Positions 9,148 through 19,099 of a DNA stretch of 64,000 nt are shown piece after piece (the first letter of the stretch is position 1; the number at the start of each line of letters is the position of its first letter). The notes beneath the pieces were generated by a model that saw only the letters and a list, made by a program, of their open reading frames with translations, searched no databases and was not told where the DNA came from. A program made the translations under genes and the position numbers. Origin of the DNA: Pseudoflavonifractor capillosus (GTDB lineage: Bacteria; Bacillota; Clostridia; Oscillospirales; Oscillospiraceae); the NCBI RefSeq assembly GCF_016902575.1, contig NZ_JACSNZ010000007.1, positions 21,908 to 85,907 on the forward strand, read 5' to 3'.

Positions 9148-10379
9148 CTTCTCAGTGACGAGCGAATCCTGCTCCATCCCCCCACAAACTCTTCCGTCAA
9201 GGTTTGCACTGTGTCTTTTACCTTCCAAATTTTAATCTCTTTGGCCTGTTCATCATAAAACAGTCTGCCCAAGAGGAGCAAAAAGGGATTGTACCAAGGC
9301 ATATACAACTGCGGATCCGTGATGCTGTGCAAGGCCAAAAACACACACGCCAACACCAGCATGCCATCCATGCTTCGGACGGCCTTTCTGGTCAGCCAGG
9401 TGAATCCTGCGCATACCAATACCAGCACAACCACCCCATAGTTCATGGCAATGTTCAGATAGGCACAGTCCACCCACATAAAGGGCTGCTTGCCATCATA
9501 CTGGGAGTACCAGGGAATCGCATCTCCAAACAGGGACAAGCCGAAGGTTTTGACGGCTTGATGTCCATACATTAAGCGTCCTGAAAGCAGCTTATCCAGG
9601 CGCATTACCAGGGTGTTCCCCGACCCGTAGCACGCAATCAAAATCAGAGCAATCACCGCACAAAACACAAACACGTTTCCAACCGTGAGACGAAACCAGG
9701 GTTTCTCGCTGGGAATAGACACTCGTTCCAAACAAAAAGCTCCAACCAAGACCAAGAAAACAAGTGCAAAAACAGCACGGGTGTCCGTAAGCAAATAAAT
9801 GGCCACGTTGAGCAAAATAATGATGCCATATCCCCAAAGGCGAAGTTTTTCCTTCTTGACATAGAGAAACATCAGGAGAATGTGAAAAAAGTAGTTGGCC
9901 AGCAAAGATGTATAACTAAATCCCAGATAATATCGAACCGACCCGTCCTCCCGCAGAATGGTCTCCCGAGGCAGAATCCCCACGGCTGCACTGAGCAGGA
10001 TCACGATCACACACCCGCACGCCACAAACATAGACACCCGAATCAAGCGTTTCCAGTCCACGTCGCAGGCCGCCAGGACAAAAAGGAAGGTAATCAAAAT
10101 TCTCATCAGCCCTGAGTGATACGCAGAACACAGGAAAACCAAGGCCACGACTGCAATGGGTAACACTCTGTTTGCAGACCATCTCTTTGTAACCAGGTGG
10201 CCCAGCAAAATCAACAGGCAGATCCAGTTGCCCACAGAAAATACGGCATCAAACCACGGCTGACGCTCGTAGGCAGAATCTACAAAAATATTCATCCCAA
10301 TCCATACAGCATAGGCCACCCAAAACAGCCAACTATTGACTCGTTCCAGGGTAGATGCAGTATCTGCTTTCTTTTTCAT
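9135..10379 (-). CDS. Wzy-like O-antigen/capsule polymerase
   Basis: Integral membrane protein of 414 residues with about ten hydrophobic helices and a large polar loop around residues 280-320 (between MRLDKLLSG and YLNIAMNYG), the architecture of Wzy polymerases; primary sequence in this group is poorly conserved. ATG 10379 is chosen because AAGGAGA lies about ten bases upstream; the frame extends to 10442 but that stretch overlaps the preceding gene. Located between the DUF4422 gene and the flippase, as expected for a Wzx/Wzy-dependent pathway. Confidence 0.75.
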   Translation of the reverse strand: MKKKADTASTLERVNSWLFWVAYAVWIGMNIFVDSAYERQPWFDAVFSVGNWICLLILLGHLVTKRWSANRVLPIAVVALVFLCSAYHSGLMRILITFLFVLAACDVDWKRLIRVSMFVACGCVIVILLSAAVGILPRETILREDGSVRYYLGFSYTSLLANYFFHILLMFLYVKKEKLRLWGYGIIILLNVAIYLLTDTRAVFALVFLVLVGAFCLERVSIPSEKPWFRLTVGNVFVFCAVIALILIACYGSGNTLVMRLDKLLSGRLMYGHQAVKTFGLSLFGDAIPWYSQYDGKQPFMWVDCAYLNIAMNYGVVVLVLVCAGFTWLTRKAVRSMDGMLVLACVFLALHSITDPQLYMPWYNPFLLLLGRLFYDEQAKEIKIWKVKDTVQTLTEEFVGGWSRIRSSLRRWGE

Positions 10380-10425
10380 TCCACACAGTCTCCTTATCCA
10401 TGTACACCCGTTGCACCGGGCACAT

Positions 10426-11217
10426 TTAGACGTTCTCTCCATTCCTCGCCTTATTCTTCCAGCGATACACCCCTCGATTTTTCCATCTGCGCAGGAAGAT
10501 CCACATCCGCTGCCCCCTGGACAGTTCGGTATTCACCGTGCGATATTCCTTCACACGCAGCTGATGGTGCAGCACCCAAATATTCAGAAGACGTTCTGAC
10601 ATAAACCCATAGATTCGCTGCTGATATGGGGTGTAATCCGACAGATCTACTTCCTGTTCCAAGGCAAAGAGAATGTCAAACAGCCACTGGCAGTAGGCAT
10701 CAAACACCTCTTTTTTACAGATCATCATGTTGAACAGGTGAGAACGATTCCCCTGAAAATACTGGTGGAATGCAGGCAGATACTCCGGGCACTGGCGCTG
10801 AATGATCTGCTCCACCCGGTGCAAATCCTGCTCCTTCCCGCACAGCATATGGTACTCGTCCCAAGCATTTTGCTTGAGCCACTCCCGTTTGGGCAGAATG
10901 ATATCGTAGTTTTCCAGCGTCTTTGCTATTTCACTGCTGCTCAAAAACCCCTTCTGGGAGCTGGAAAATTGGCTTGTGGTAAAATAGCGGCGATAGTGGA
11001 CAAGTCCCTTGATATCGCTGTCTGTATCGTTTTTCCACACCCAGTACAAGCCGGTCAACTCACAGTAGTTGGGGTTTTTTTCGGAAATCTCTTCCCCCAC
11101 GTCATCGGTATGGAACCCCAGGTGAGGGTGCAGCGCTGCTCCCACCTGAAGGGGGATGTATCCCTCGTCCAAGTGTGGAGGCGTAAAGGATTTGTGTGTG
11201 GCAATGTAAACAGACAT
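10426..11217 (-). CDS. DUF4422 capsular glycosyltransferase-like protein (copy 1)
   Basis: 263 residues of the DUF4422 family, found almost only in capsule and exopolysaccharide clusters and thought to be glycosyltransferases. The N-terminal VYIATHK, the YIPLQVGAA segment, ISEKNPNYCELTGLYWVWKN and GLVHYRRYF are the family's hallmark blocks; a HLFNMMICKKEVFDAYCQWL stretch near 165 is also conserved. A second member (14407-15180) lies in the same operon and shares these blocks in the same order, so the two are paralogues probably acting on different acceptors. Confidence 0.85.
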   Translation of the reverse strand: MSVYIATHKSFTPPHLDEGYIPLQVGAALHPHLGFHTDDVGEEISEKNPNYCELTGLYWVWKNDTDSDIKGLVHYRRYFTTSQFSSSQKGFLSSSEIAKTLENYDIILPKREWLKQNAWDEYHMLCGKEQDLHRVEQIIQRQCPEYLPAFHQYFQGNRSHLFNMMICKKEVFDAYCQWLFDILFALEQEVDLSDYTPYQQRIYGFMSERLLNIWVLHHQLRVKEYRTVNTELSRGQRMWIFLRRWKNRGVYRWKNKARNGENV

Positions 11218-11226
11218 AACGTACCC

Positions 11227-12363
11227 TCACTTTTGATTCGCTGATCTGGATGGATGATAGAGATTTTCCAACGCCCGAATGCTGCTGAAGTTATCGTAGC
11301 CCTTCTCTTTGAGCACGGCGCTGGTATCCTCTCTGGGCTGGTCCAGCAGCTCTCGTGCATAATCCACCCAGGGCTGAGTGCTGCCGTCTATGGGCGCAAA
11401 GCGTACATGCTCCGTCAGCTTCGCCTCAGGGGTGATCTGATTGGAAAAAATCACAGGCAGGCCCGCCGCCTGGGCCTCTACCCCGGAAATAGGCAACCCT
11501 TCAAAATGGGAGGGCAGCAAAAAGAGGTCCATGGCCTGGAGCAGCTTCCACACTTCATTGGTGGTCCCCCAGAACACCACCCGTTCTTCCAATCCCATGC
11601 GTTTTACTTTTTCTTGAATTTCTCCTTGGCCTCCGCCTTCTCCAATCAGCAGCAGCTTGGCGTTGGGGATCTCTGCTGCCAACGCAGCAAACACATCAAT
11701 GAGAAAATCATGGTTCTTCTGGTAATCAAAACGGCCAACATGTCCAAATACCACAGAGTCCTCCCAGTGATTTTCCGCTCGTACTTGCTGGCGGACCTGG
11801 GGATTCCATGTGAATTTGTCCACATCAATGCCGTTGTTGAGAATGGTGATCGGCTGCTGCCGGCGCAGCTGATCCGGATACATCCATTTTGCCGCATACG
11901 TGGAACAGGCCACATATCGATCCGCTTTTCCATTCAGGCGACCCCGACTCAGCCGGTGGAGCATTGCCTTTATGGCACGATGTCCGTGATCCACCCCGGA
12001 AGAATGGGAATGTACAATGACATATGGTACCCCGGCACGCCGACATGCAACGGCATAAGCCAGCAGCTTATCGGCTACGTCTGCGTGGATGTGAACCACA
12101 TCGTAGCTTCTTTCCCGAAGCAGCTTCTCCAGATTGTCTGCACAGGCCCGCTGCTTGAACACCTTGGGGCCTTGATAGATGAGTTGGAATACTTCTCCTC
12201 CGTACTGCTCCACCTCACGGATATGCTCGGCTTGCTCGAAGGCTTCAAAGGAACATACATCCACCAACATCCCTTGATCCTGCCGATTCCGAATCAGGTT
12301 CATGACAAAGGAGAATACGCCCCCTCTGCCAATGTCATCCACATTCACTTCCAAAACTCTCAC
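11227..12363 (-). CDS. Family 4 glycosyltransferase
   Basis: GT-B retaining transferase, 378 residues. The N-terminal domain has NVDDIGRGGVFSFVMNL and HIHADVADKLLAYAV; the C-terminal donor domain has VVFGHVGRFDYQKNHDFLI (about 205-223), LLLIGEGGGQGE and the E-x7-E region as PSHFEGLPISGVEAQAAGLP. It resembles EpsF-type exopolysaccharide transferases. The start is GTG at 12363, with GGAG 12 bases upstream; no better ATG precedes the first conserved strand. Nine bases separate it from the next gene, within the operon. Confidence 0.88.
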   Translation of the reverse strand: MRVLEVNVDDIGRGGVFSFVMNLIRNRQDQGMLVDVCSFEAFEQAEHIREVEQYGGEVFQLIYQGPKVFKQRACADNLEKLLRERSYDVVHIHADVADKLLAYAVACRRAGVPYVIVHSHSSGVDHGHRAIKAMLHRLSRGRLNGKADRYVACSTYAAKWMYPDQLRRQQPITILNNGIDVDKFTWNPQVRQQVRAENHWEDSVVFGHVGRFDYQKNHDFLIDVFAALAAEIPNAKLLLIGEGGGQGEIQEKVKRMGLEERVVFWGTTNEVWKLLQAMDLFLLPSHFEGLPISGVEAQAAGLPVIFSNQITPEAKLTEHVRFAPIDGSTQPWVDYARELLDQPREDTSAVLKEKGYDNFSSIRALENLYHPSRSANQK

Positions 12364-12393
12364 AGTGCTTCATCACTCCATCTGATTTCCTGC

Positions 12394-14388
12394 CTATTTC
12401 CCCCTGGATCTTCCGTACATCAGCTGGAACATCCGGTAGTACGGCAGGTTGATTTTGAACAGTCGTCTGAGAAAAGCCACTCTCCAGGCAGAGGTGGCAA
12501 AATCGTACTTAAACTCTCCCAAATGGAACATGTAGTGCCCCAGGGATTTGGGCTTTGCCACCGGCTGTACCGTGGTGTCATGGTAGGGGAAATCCCCAAA
12601 CAGCTGCGCATCTCTCAGCTTGGCTTGCCCACCAAACCGCAGAAGATTTTGGTACAGCACCCTGGGTGAATACTCCTTTTGGCCCAGAAAACTGCTTCCA
12701 AACTCCTCAACAAAACGCAATGCACCATTTCGAAGTTTGACCATGATTTCCGAGGCCTTTCGCTCCTGCTCCACTTCGTCCCGGTATTCATAGGGCTGGA
12801 AAGCAATTTCGGGCTTACCGCTTTCCTTGTCCCACATATACCGGGTAACTGAGCCGTGGGGCGCAGAGAAAAACATTTCAATGAGCGCATTGTACGCTGC
12901 AAAACTCTCCAGCATTTCCTGGTCCTGGGTGAAGTTCACAAGATATCCCTTTGCATGTTCCGGTGACACCACCGCATCATGGCGAATGGCCAGATACAAT
13001 TCGTAAACCTGGTACGGCTGGGTGAGCTGGCTCTGATCCAACTCCTCCAACGCCTTTTGGATGGAGCCACGCCAGCCAATGTCCACCAAAGTCACCGGGC
13101 CACTGAAATTCTCCTGCTGGAAGTAATGATCCATGGCCTGGTATTCCTCTTTGGCTGCCTGTTTCAACACCGGGGAAAAGTACTCAAACAGCCGCAAAAC
13201 ATCAGGATGGGTCTTAAACTCACCTCTGGAGTAGGTCTGTTCCGGGTCGATGCCCAGAGACTGCGCAGCAGCACGGAATTCCTCCGGCGAGATGCCGAAT
13301 CGTTCAAATACCACATCCGCCTTGGTGGTCTGGTGTACGGAAATATAGTGGGTGGCACGCTCCCAAGTACACGCCCCATACAGCGCCGGCAAATATAAGC
13401 TCCGGCGAGAGCAGTAGAGATAATGGTCTTCCGTCTCCCAACCACGCAGCTGCTTGAGCCGCTCATAGGCCTGTTTGACGATATACCCATCTCGGGAGAC
13501 AAAATAGAGCTTGGAGCCCTTGCCAGCCTGGCGCCCAATCCAGTCCGCAAAGCCGTAGAGCAGCGGCCCGAATACTTCAAAGCCCAGCCGTTCATAGGGG
13601 TCTTCCACCCGCTCCAAACGGTTGTCAAGAAATGCTGCCACGTCTTTGTAGTCCCGGCATTGCTCCTGGTTCAGGCCATTGTCCCCGTAATATTCCATTC
13701 GCACCAATCTGCGTGGAATTTTACAGGCTCGCAATCCATTTTTCTTGGCTTGAAGCACATCCGCCTTCAAGTCATCCCCAATGTGAATGACCTGGTTGGG
13801 CCGGAGTTGTTCTCTGTCCAAAAAGGTGCGGTACAGTCCCCCATCTCGTTTAGAGACTCCTTCCTGGCAAGACACATACAACCTTTGATACCCACGGTAC
13901 CCACACTTCTCCAGCATTTTTTCCAGTACACTGGGAGCCAGATACATATCTGAAATGACATAGATCTTCACACCAGAGGCCAGGCAGGCGTCATACACCT
14001 TTTTTATCATGGGATTGGGAGTACACAGAGCGATCTCCATGTTCTCCTCCAGTTCCACCAGTGCATCCACGCTCCAGGTTGGCGGCAACGCCATCTGCTC
14101 ATAAATTTGCCGGAGGGTGACTTCTCCTCCGGTCATCTCTCGAGCCTTTTCCTCCGCCTTGATTCGGGCCTGAACGAAGGAGTTGGTATTGCCGCTATCT
14201 CCTTGCAGCTGTCTCTCCATCTCCCGAAATACATGGGTTGGAGAGGAAACATCTCGCTTCAAAAGGGTGTCGAAAATGTCAAAGGAGACCGCAGCATACC
14301 CGTTGATTTCATCCAGAAGCTGCTGTGATTCTTTACATCCCATTTCATCCACACGCAGCAGTTGTTTTAGCTTATGCTTCATTCCCAT
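12394..14388 (-). CDS. Large HAD-superfamily protein of polysaccharide clusters
   Basis: 664 residues. The N-terminal part (about 30-215) is a HAD hydrolase domain: motif I SFDIFDTLLKRDV, motif II VISDMYLAP, and the HIGDDLKADVLQAKKNG motif IV. The rest (220-664) is long, with YFVSRDGYIVKQAYERLK and TLVDIGWRGSIQKALEEL, repeating HAD-like motifs seen in this family. Such proteins are frequent in O-antigen and capsule loci of gut bacteria, but their reaction is not established. It could process a sugar phosphate or be a transferase scaffold; I assign only the family. Confidence 0.65.
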   Translation of the reverse strand: MGMKHKLKQLLRVDEMGCKESQQLLDEINGYAAVSFDIFDTLLKRDVSSPTHVFREMERQLQGDSGNTNSFVQARIKAEEKAREMTGGEVTLRQIYEQMALPPTWSVDALVELEENMEIALCTPNPMIKKVYDACLASGVKIYVISDMYLAPSVLEKMLEKCGYRGYQRLYVSCQEGVSKRDGGLYRTFLDREQLRPNQVIHIGDDLKADVLQAKKNGLRACKIPRRLVRMEYYGDNGLNQEQCRDYKDVAAFLDNRLERVEDPYERLGFEVFGPLLYGFADWIGRQAGKGSKLYFVSRDGYIVKQAYERLKQLRGWETEDHYLYCSRRSLYLPALYGACTWERATHYISVHQTTKADVVFERFGISPEEFRAAAQSLGIDPEQTYSRGEFKTHPDVLRLFEYFSPVLKQAAKEEYQAMDHYFQQENFSGPVTLVDIGWRGSIQKALEELDQSQLTQPYQVYELYLAIRHDAVVSPEHAKGYLVNFTQDQEMLESFAAYNALIEMFFSAPHGSVTRYMWDKESGKPEIAFQPYEYRDEVEQERKASEIMVKLRNGALRFVEEFGSSFLGQKEYSPRVLYQNLLRFGGQAKLRDAQLFGDFPYHDTTVQPVAKPKSLGHYMFHLGEFKYDFATSAWRVAFLRRLFKINLPYYRMFQLMYGRSRGK

Positions 14389-14406
14389 GAAGTTCTTCCC
14401 CTCACA

Positions 14407-15180
14407 TCAAAAACTGCCTTGATATTTCCGTTTGCAAAACTTCGCCCGTAAGAAGGAAGTTCCCTTACGCCACCAGTTCACAGGCTCCGGAGAGACCAGG
14501 GGCAGCTCCTGATAGCTGTACCCTTGGGTCTCCAGCCACACATCCAGCAGCAGTTCACTGACTCGACCAAAAAGTCGAGCCTGGAAGGGATCCAGACTCT
14601 TGTAATCCACCCGATCCTCCAACTGTTCCAAAATGGGGAATAGCCAGGCGCAGTAGGCATCGGATTTCTCAGCGGACATGATGAACATATTGAACATATG
14701 GCCCCACGTGCGCTTCATCACTCGGTCAAACGCATCCAGATACTGAGGGCACTGCTCCCCGATGATAGCTCGGGTCAGATCCAGGTGCTCCCGGTAATGG
14801 GTGTTGGAATAATGGGAATAGAGGGTCTCAATATAATAGCGCCGCTTCCGAGGCAGTAGAATGTCACTCGTGGTGAGCAAACGCTCCAGCTGCGTCTGAT
14901 TTAGAATCCGCTCCCAAGGATCTTTGCTTTTTACCCCCGAACCAAAATGGCGGCGGTAGTGAACCAGTCCCTTATAATCAGACTGATTGTTTTTCCACAG
15001 CCAGTACAGGCCGGTCAACTCACAGTAATACGGGTTTTTCGTGGAAATATTCTCCCCCGTATCATCTCCGGCAAAGCCCAGATCCTGCTTCCCCGCTTTT
15101 CCCACATGGAGGGGAAGATAACAGGGGTCTTGAGGCATTTGATAGGGCTTATGGGTGGCCACTATAATGGTGTACGTCAT
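14407..15180 (-). CDS. DUF4422 capsular glycosyltransferase-like protein (copy 2)
   Basis: 257 residues from MTYTIIVATHKPY; it shares with copy 1 the YLPLHVG, ISTKNPYYCELTGLYWLWKN and GLVHYRRHFG blocks and a MFNMFIMSAEKSDAYCAWL stretch. The start at 15180 forms an ATGA overlap with the glf stop. Probably transfers a sugar to the lipid-linked oligosaccharide. Placement immediately after UDP-galactopyranose mutase makes it one candidate galactofuranosyl transferase, which is inference only. Confidence 0.85.
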   Translation of the reverse strand: MTYTIIVATHKPYQMPQDPCYLPLHVGKAGKQDLGFAGDDTGENISTKNPYYCELTGLYWLWKNNQSDYKGLVHYRRHFGSGVKSKDPWERILNQTQLERLLTTSDILLPRKRRYYIETLYSHYSNTHYREHLDLTRAIIGEQCPQYLDAFDRVMKRTWGHMFNMFIMSAEKSDAYCAWLFPILEQLEDRVDYKSLDPFQARLFGRVSELLLDVWLETQGYSYQELPLVSPEPVNWWRKGTSFLRAKFCKRKYQGSF

Positions 15181-16277
15181 TTTTCCATCCGCTCCCACAA
15201 ATTCATGGCAGACTCAATCACCTTGTCCATGTCGTAGTACTTGTATTCACCCAAGCGCCCTCCGAAAATGACGTGGCTTTCCTGCGCCGCTTTTTGGGCA
15301 TACTGCTGGTAGAGGGCCTGGTTCTTCTCATCGTTGACAGGATAGTAAGGCTCCATGCCCTCCTGCCAGTCGGTGGAATACTCCTTGGAGATGACGGTCT
15401 TGGGCTGGGTGCCAAACTCAAAATGCTTGTGCTCGATGACCCGGGTGTAGGGGGTCTCCCGGTCGGTGTAATTCACCACAGCCACACCCTGGTAGTTATC
15501 CGTGTCCAGCACCTCCGTCTCGAAGCGCACGGTGCGGTACTCCAGCTTGCCAAAGCAGTAATCGTAGTAGGCATCAATGGCGCCGGTGTAAATGATGGTC
15601 GCCCCCATAGCCTCATACTTCTCCCGGTGCTGGAGGAAGTCCACCCCCAGCTCCACATCAGCCCCCTCAAACAGCTTGTCCACCAGAACATTGTAGCCTC
15701 CCATGGGGATGCCCTGGTAGGCATCGTTGAAATAGTTGTTGTCGTAGGTGAAGCGAACAGGCAGACGCTTGATGATGAAGCTGGGCAGTTCCTTGCAGTC
15801 CCGGCCCCACTGCTTCTCTGTGTAGCCCTTCACCAGCTTCTGGTAGATATCAGTGCCCACCAGGCTGATGGCCTGCTCCTCCAGGTTGCGAGGCTCGCCC
15901 TGAATGACGGCACGCTGCTCATCAATCTTAGCCTTGGCCTCCTGGGGCGTGCGCACCCCCCACATCTTGCTGAAGGTGTTCATGTTGAAGGGCATGTTGT
16001 AGATCTCACCCTTGTAGTTGGCAATGGGAGAGTTGGTGTAGCGGTTGAACTCCACCAGAGAGTTGACAAAATTCCACACCTTCTTGTTGCTGGTGTGGAA
16101 AATGTGGGCGCCGTACTTGTGGACGTGGATCCCCTCCACATCCTCGCAGTACACGTTGCCGCCCATGTGATCCCGGCGCTCCAGCACCAGGCACTTTTTG
16201 CCCTGCTGACGGGCCATATAATTGATGACGCCAGAGAAGAGCCCTGCGCCCACCAAAATGTAATCATAGTGCTTCAT
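15177..16277 (-). CDS. glf: UDP-galactopyranose mutase
   Basis: Flavoenzyme converting UDP-galactopyranose to UDP-galactofuranose, so the polysaccharide very likely contains Galf. 366 residues: the FAD-binding YILVGAGLFSGVI at the N-terminus, LERRDHMGGNVYC, HKYGAHIFHTSNKKVW, the NYTDRETPYTRVIEHKHF region with the conserved acidic and Arg residues, and YPVNDEKN. ATG 16277 is used, with AGGAG nine bases upstream; an in-frame GTG at 16283 is too close to that site. It is the second gene of the operon, after the priming transferase. Confidence 0.95.
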   Translation of the reverse strand: MKHYDYILVGAGLFSGVINYMARQQGKKCLVLERRDHMGGNVYCEDVEGIHVHKYGAHIFHTSNKKVWNFVNSLVEFNRYTNSPIANYKGEIYNMPFNMNTFSKMWGVRTPQEAKAKIDEQRAVIQGEPRNLEEQAISLVGTDIYQKLVKGYTEKQWGRDCKELPSFIIKRLPVRFTYDNNYFNDAYQGIPMGGYNVLVDKLFEGADVELGVDFLQHREKYEAMGATIIYTGAIDAYYDYCFGKLEYRTVRFETEVLDTDNYQGVAVVNYTDRETPYTRVIEHKHFEFGTQPKTVISKEYSTDWQEGMEPYYPVNDEKNQALYQQYAQKAAQESHVIFGGRLGEYKYYDMDKVIESAMNLWERMEK

Positions 16278-16325
16278 CTTCACTCACTCCTAGTCTTCTT
16301 CACGTTCTCCACTGGGGCACACCTG

Positions 16326-17744
16326 TTACCTGGCCCCCACCTTTTTGAAAATCACAACCACTGTCTTGAGCAGGATCTTGGCATCCAGCTGCAAGTTCCA
16401 GTTGTCGATATACTCCACATCCAGACGCACCACTTCCTCGAAGTCCTCGATGTCGCTGCGTCCGCTCACCTGCCACAGGCCGGTAAGGCCGGGCTTCATG
16501 CTCAGTCTGCGCTTGTGCCGAGGCTCGTAGTGCTTGAACTCCTCCACCGTGGGAGGACGGGTGCCCACCAGGCTCATCTCACCCTTCAGGATGTTCCAGA
16601 ACTGGGGCAGCTCGTCAATGCTGGTGGAGCGGATGAACTTGCCCACACGGGTCACCCGGGGGTCATCCGTCATTTTGAACATCTGACCCTTCATCTCGTT
16701 TTTCTCCATCAGCTCTGCCTTGCGCTGCTCGGCATCCTGATACATGGAGCGGAACTTATAGATGTAGAAGTACCGTCCGTTCTTTCCCACTCGCTTTTGG
16801 CGGAACACGGCCGGGCCGGGGGATTCCAGCTTGATGGCGGGAATCACAACAATGGACACCACGGCAGTGATGACAAGCCCCACCACTGCACCAATGACAT
16901 CAACGATTCGTTTCATCAGCAATTTATTGTAGTCAAAAAAACGGGGCGCAAATTTGACCACCGGCAGATTTCCAACCATATCAATGCAACGGCTGTACCC
17001 CTCTTTCCCCTCCAACATATTGATGTTGAGCTGAACAGGGATGCCCATCTCCTCAAAGCCGTCAATATAATCTGCCAAGGATTTGCCGGTATCGTAGGGC
17101 ACGTTGATATAGGCCACATCCACCACTTCATGCTGGGGGTCCTCCATCAGATCCTCCAGGGTGGCCACCACTGGATATCCGCTGATTTTTGTGCCCCGCA
17201 GGTCCTGGTCCACAATGGCAATGCGCAGGTTGTAGCTTTCCAGCTCCTCCCCACTTTTCAGTTGGGCGAGAACATAGTTCACCCGATCCAGGGTGGTTAC
17301 CAGATACATATGCTGCTTTTCTCCCATTTCCCGACGTTTTTTGATAATTTTCTTCACCAGGAAATGGCCCAGACACATAAAAACCAGATTGCTCAGCACC
17401 GTCACTGCCCACACGGTACGGGTCAGGAATTGCAGCTTGTGGGCAGCAAAAAACACCAGTGCAATGACTCCCGCCACAAATGCACTGACCTTTACAATAT
17501 AGACAAATTCTTCATATCCGTCTCGGCGCCCAAAGTCCTGGTTTGCGTTGAAAAACACATACACACAGAAATAGGTCACCAACACCAACCACAGGTTGGC
17601 AATCACCTCGTTCATCGTGGGGTTCATCATGTCCGGACGGAACTCCAGACGCACCACACTGGCAAATAAAAAAGCCGCTACCAAGCATATCGCATCCACT
17701 ATAATCAGCAGTGAATTTTGCAGCTTCTGCTTTTGCTGAAACAC
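16326..17744 (-). CDS. Polyprenyl-phosphate sugar-1-phosphate transferase (priming enzyme), WbaP/CpsE type
   Basis: Starts the repeat unit by moving a sugar-1-phosphate from a UDP-sugar to undecaprenyl phosphate. 472 residues: four or five N-terminal membrane helices, a Rossmann-like middle domain (about 140-270), one more helix ([20 protein letters not shown]) and the C-terminal transferase domain with [39 protein letters not shown] and [15 protein letters not shown]. The start is the GTG at 17744, eight bases after a perfect AGGAGGAG; the longer frame to 17765 would translate the ribosome site itself. First gene of the operon. Confidence 0.92.
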   Translation of the reverse strand: MFQQKQKLQNSLLIIVDAICLVAAFLFASVVRLEFRPDMMNPTMNEVIANLWLVLVTYFCVYVFFNANQDFGRRDGYEEFVYIVKVSAFVAGVIALVFFAAHKLQFLTRTVWAVTVLSNLVFMCLGHFLVKKIIKKRREMGEKQHMYLVTTLDRVNYVLAQLKSGEELESYNLRIAIVDQDLRGTKISGYPVVATLEDLMEDPQHEVVDVAYINVPYDTGKSLADYIDGFEEMGIPVQLNINMLEGKEGYSRCIDMVGNLPVVKFAPRFFDYNKLLMKRIVDVIGAVVGLVITAVVSIVVIPAIKLESPGPAVFRQKRVGKNGRYFYIYKFRSMYQDAEQRKAELMEKNEMKGQMFKMTDDPRVTRVGKFIRSTSIDELPQFWNILKGEMSLVGTRPPTVEEFKHYEPRHKRRLSMKPGLTGLWQVSGRSDIEDFEEVVRLDVEYIDNWNLQLDAKILLKTVVVIFKKVGAR

Positions 17745-17788
17745 CGCAGAATCTCCTCCTGTCACAAATCATCGATGTATGGGCTACC

Positions 17789-17817
17789 ATCATAACACAT
17801 TTCGATCCATTCTACAA
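17789..17817 (-). promoter_or_regulatory. Promoter of the polysaccharide operon
   Basis: Read on the minus strand: -35 TTGTAG (17812-17817), a 17-base spacer and -10 TATGAT (17789-17794), about 45 bases before the GTG of the priming transferase. No comparable promoter was found within the 17 kb of minus-strand genes downstream, so it probably drives the whole cluster. Two adjoining imperfect palindromes centred on CTTAAG and CTTGAG (17841-17861) lie just upstream and could be an operator. Confidence 0.7.
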
Positions 17818-17896
17818 CCAGAGAATACATTTATACGAAAAATCTTAAGATTCTCTTGAGATATCCCTTTTCACTCTTTCTTTCTCTTCCCACCCA

Positions 17897-17905
17897 TGAT
17901 ATAAT
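17897..17905 (+). promoter_or_regulatory. Extended -10 promoter of the divergent GT4 gene
   Basis: TGATATAAT is a perfect extended -10 element, 66 bases before the ATG at 17972. No good -35 hexamer lies 17 bases upstream, which is usual for extended -10 promoters. It faces away from the operon promoter. Confidence 0.6.
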
Positions 17906-17971
17906 ACATGACATGTTTTTCCCCCACCGCACCGTGATTTTTGATACTTTTTCCCCTAAGGAGGGGTACTT

Positions 17972-19099
17972 ATGGGTCGCATTTTGTTTGTTGCGTCCAC
18001 ATTTTCCCACATCTGGAACTTTCACCGTCCATACCTCCGGGCCTTTGCCAGACAAGGTTGGCAGGCGGACGTAGCCTGCGGCGGAACCTCCATGGAGATA
18101 CCAGAGGCCCATCACACATACACCATTCCCCTGGAAAAAAGCATGGCATCTCCCCGCAACTTCACTGCGACTGGGAATCTGCGCGCCCTCATTGGGAAAA
18201 ACCACTACGATATCATCAGCTGCCACACCGCCTTGGCCTCCTTTTTTGTTCGTCTGGCAGTCATGGGTATGAGGCACCGCCCCCTGGTGGCGTGCACCTG
18301 CCATGGATATCTCTTTGACCAAGACACCCCCGCCCTCAAGCGCCTGGTACTCAGCGCAGCAGAACGGCTCACTGCACCTGTCACCGATCTTCTCATGACT
18401 ATGAACCAGTGGGATACCCAGTACGCCCAAGCCCACAAGCTGGGCCGCCGTGTGGTGCACATTCCCGGCATGGGCATCGACCCCCAAAAACTACCCGCAG
18501 TCTCTCCAGATCAGGTGCAGCAGCTGCGGGAGCAGCTTGAGCTGCCTCAGGATGCCTTTGTGCTCCTCTTTGCCGGAGAATTTTCCCACCGTAAGAGCCA
18601 GCACATCCTGCTGAAGGCCTTGGCCCAGCTTCCCCAGCAGGTATACCTGCTCCTTCCCGGCCAAGGAAGCGAGCTGGAAGCCTGTCAGCAGCTGAGTCGA
18701 GATCTCGGGGTATCCCAGCGGGTGCGGTTTCCCGGTCAGGTGGCAGATATGCCCATATGGTATTCTGCCTGTGATGCCGTGGTATCCGCCAGCCGCATTG
18801 AGGGACTGCCCTTCAATCTCATGGAGGCTATGTACTACGCTCGTCCCATTGTGGCCAGTGATGTGAAAGGACACCACGACCTTTTGGCTCCCCGGCAAGT
18901 GGGACTACTTTACCCCTACGGTGACGCAGACCTCTGCGCCCGTCACATCGCCACACTGATGGCCCATCCCCACGAGACCCGAGCCATGGGTTTGAGGGCA
19001 CAGCAGGCTGTATCCGGCTATCTGCTGCACCAGGTGGAGGGGCAAATCATGGATTGCTATCAGGCACTACTCAGCCAGGAAGGATCTTCAACGTCATGA
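17972..19099 (+). CDS. Family 4 glycosyltransferase (EpsD-like)
   Basis: GT-B transferase of 375 residues. The N-terminal domain has ILFVASTFSHIWNFHRPYL, ISCHTALASFFVRLAV and VACTCHGYLF, the pattern of EpsD/PglA-type enzymes; the C-terminal domain has LLFAGEFSHRKSQHILLKAL and the E-x7-E region SRIEGLPFNLMEAMYYARPIV. The ribosome site AAGGAGGGG is well placed. It overlaps the next gene by ATGA, so this transferase and the second priming enzyme are co-translated. The pair faces away from the main operon and may start or branch a separate glycan. Confidence 0.88.
   Translation: MGRILFVASTFSHIWNFHRPYLRAFARQGWQADVACGGTSMEIPEAHHTYTIPLEKSMASPRNFTATGNLRALIGKNHYDIISCHTALASFFVRLAVMGMRHRPLVACTCHGYLFDQDTPALKRLVLSAAERLTAPVTDLLMTMNQWDTQYAQAHKLGRRVVHIPGMGIDPQKLPAVSPDQVQQLREQLELPQDAFVLLFAGEFSHRKSQHILLKALAQLPQQVYLLLPGQGSELEACQQLSRDLGVSQRVRFPGQVADMPIWYSACDAVVSASRIEGLPFNLMEAMYYARPIVASDVKGHHDLLAPRQVGLLYPYGDADLCARHIATLMAHPHETRAMGLRAQQAVSGYLLHQVEGQIMDCYQALLSQEGSSTS

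Noticed and set aside
15273..17669. 798-codon plus-strand frame over glf and the priming transferase
   Set aside because: Complement of two clear genes and their spacer; no ribosome site.
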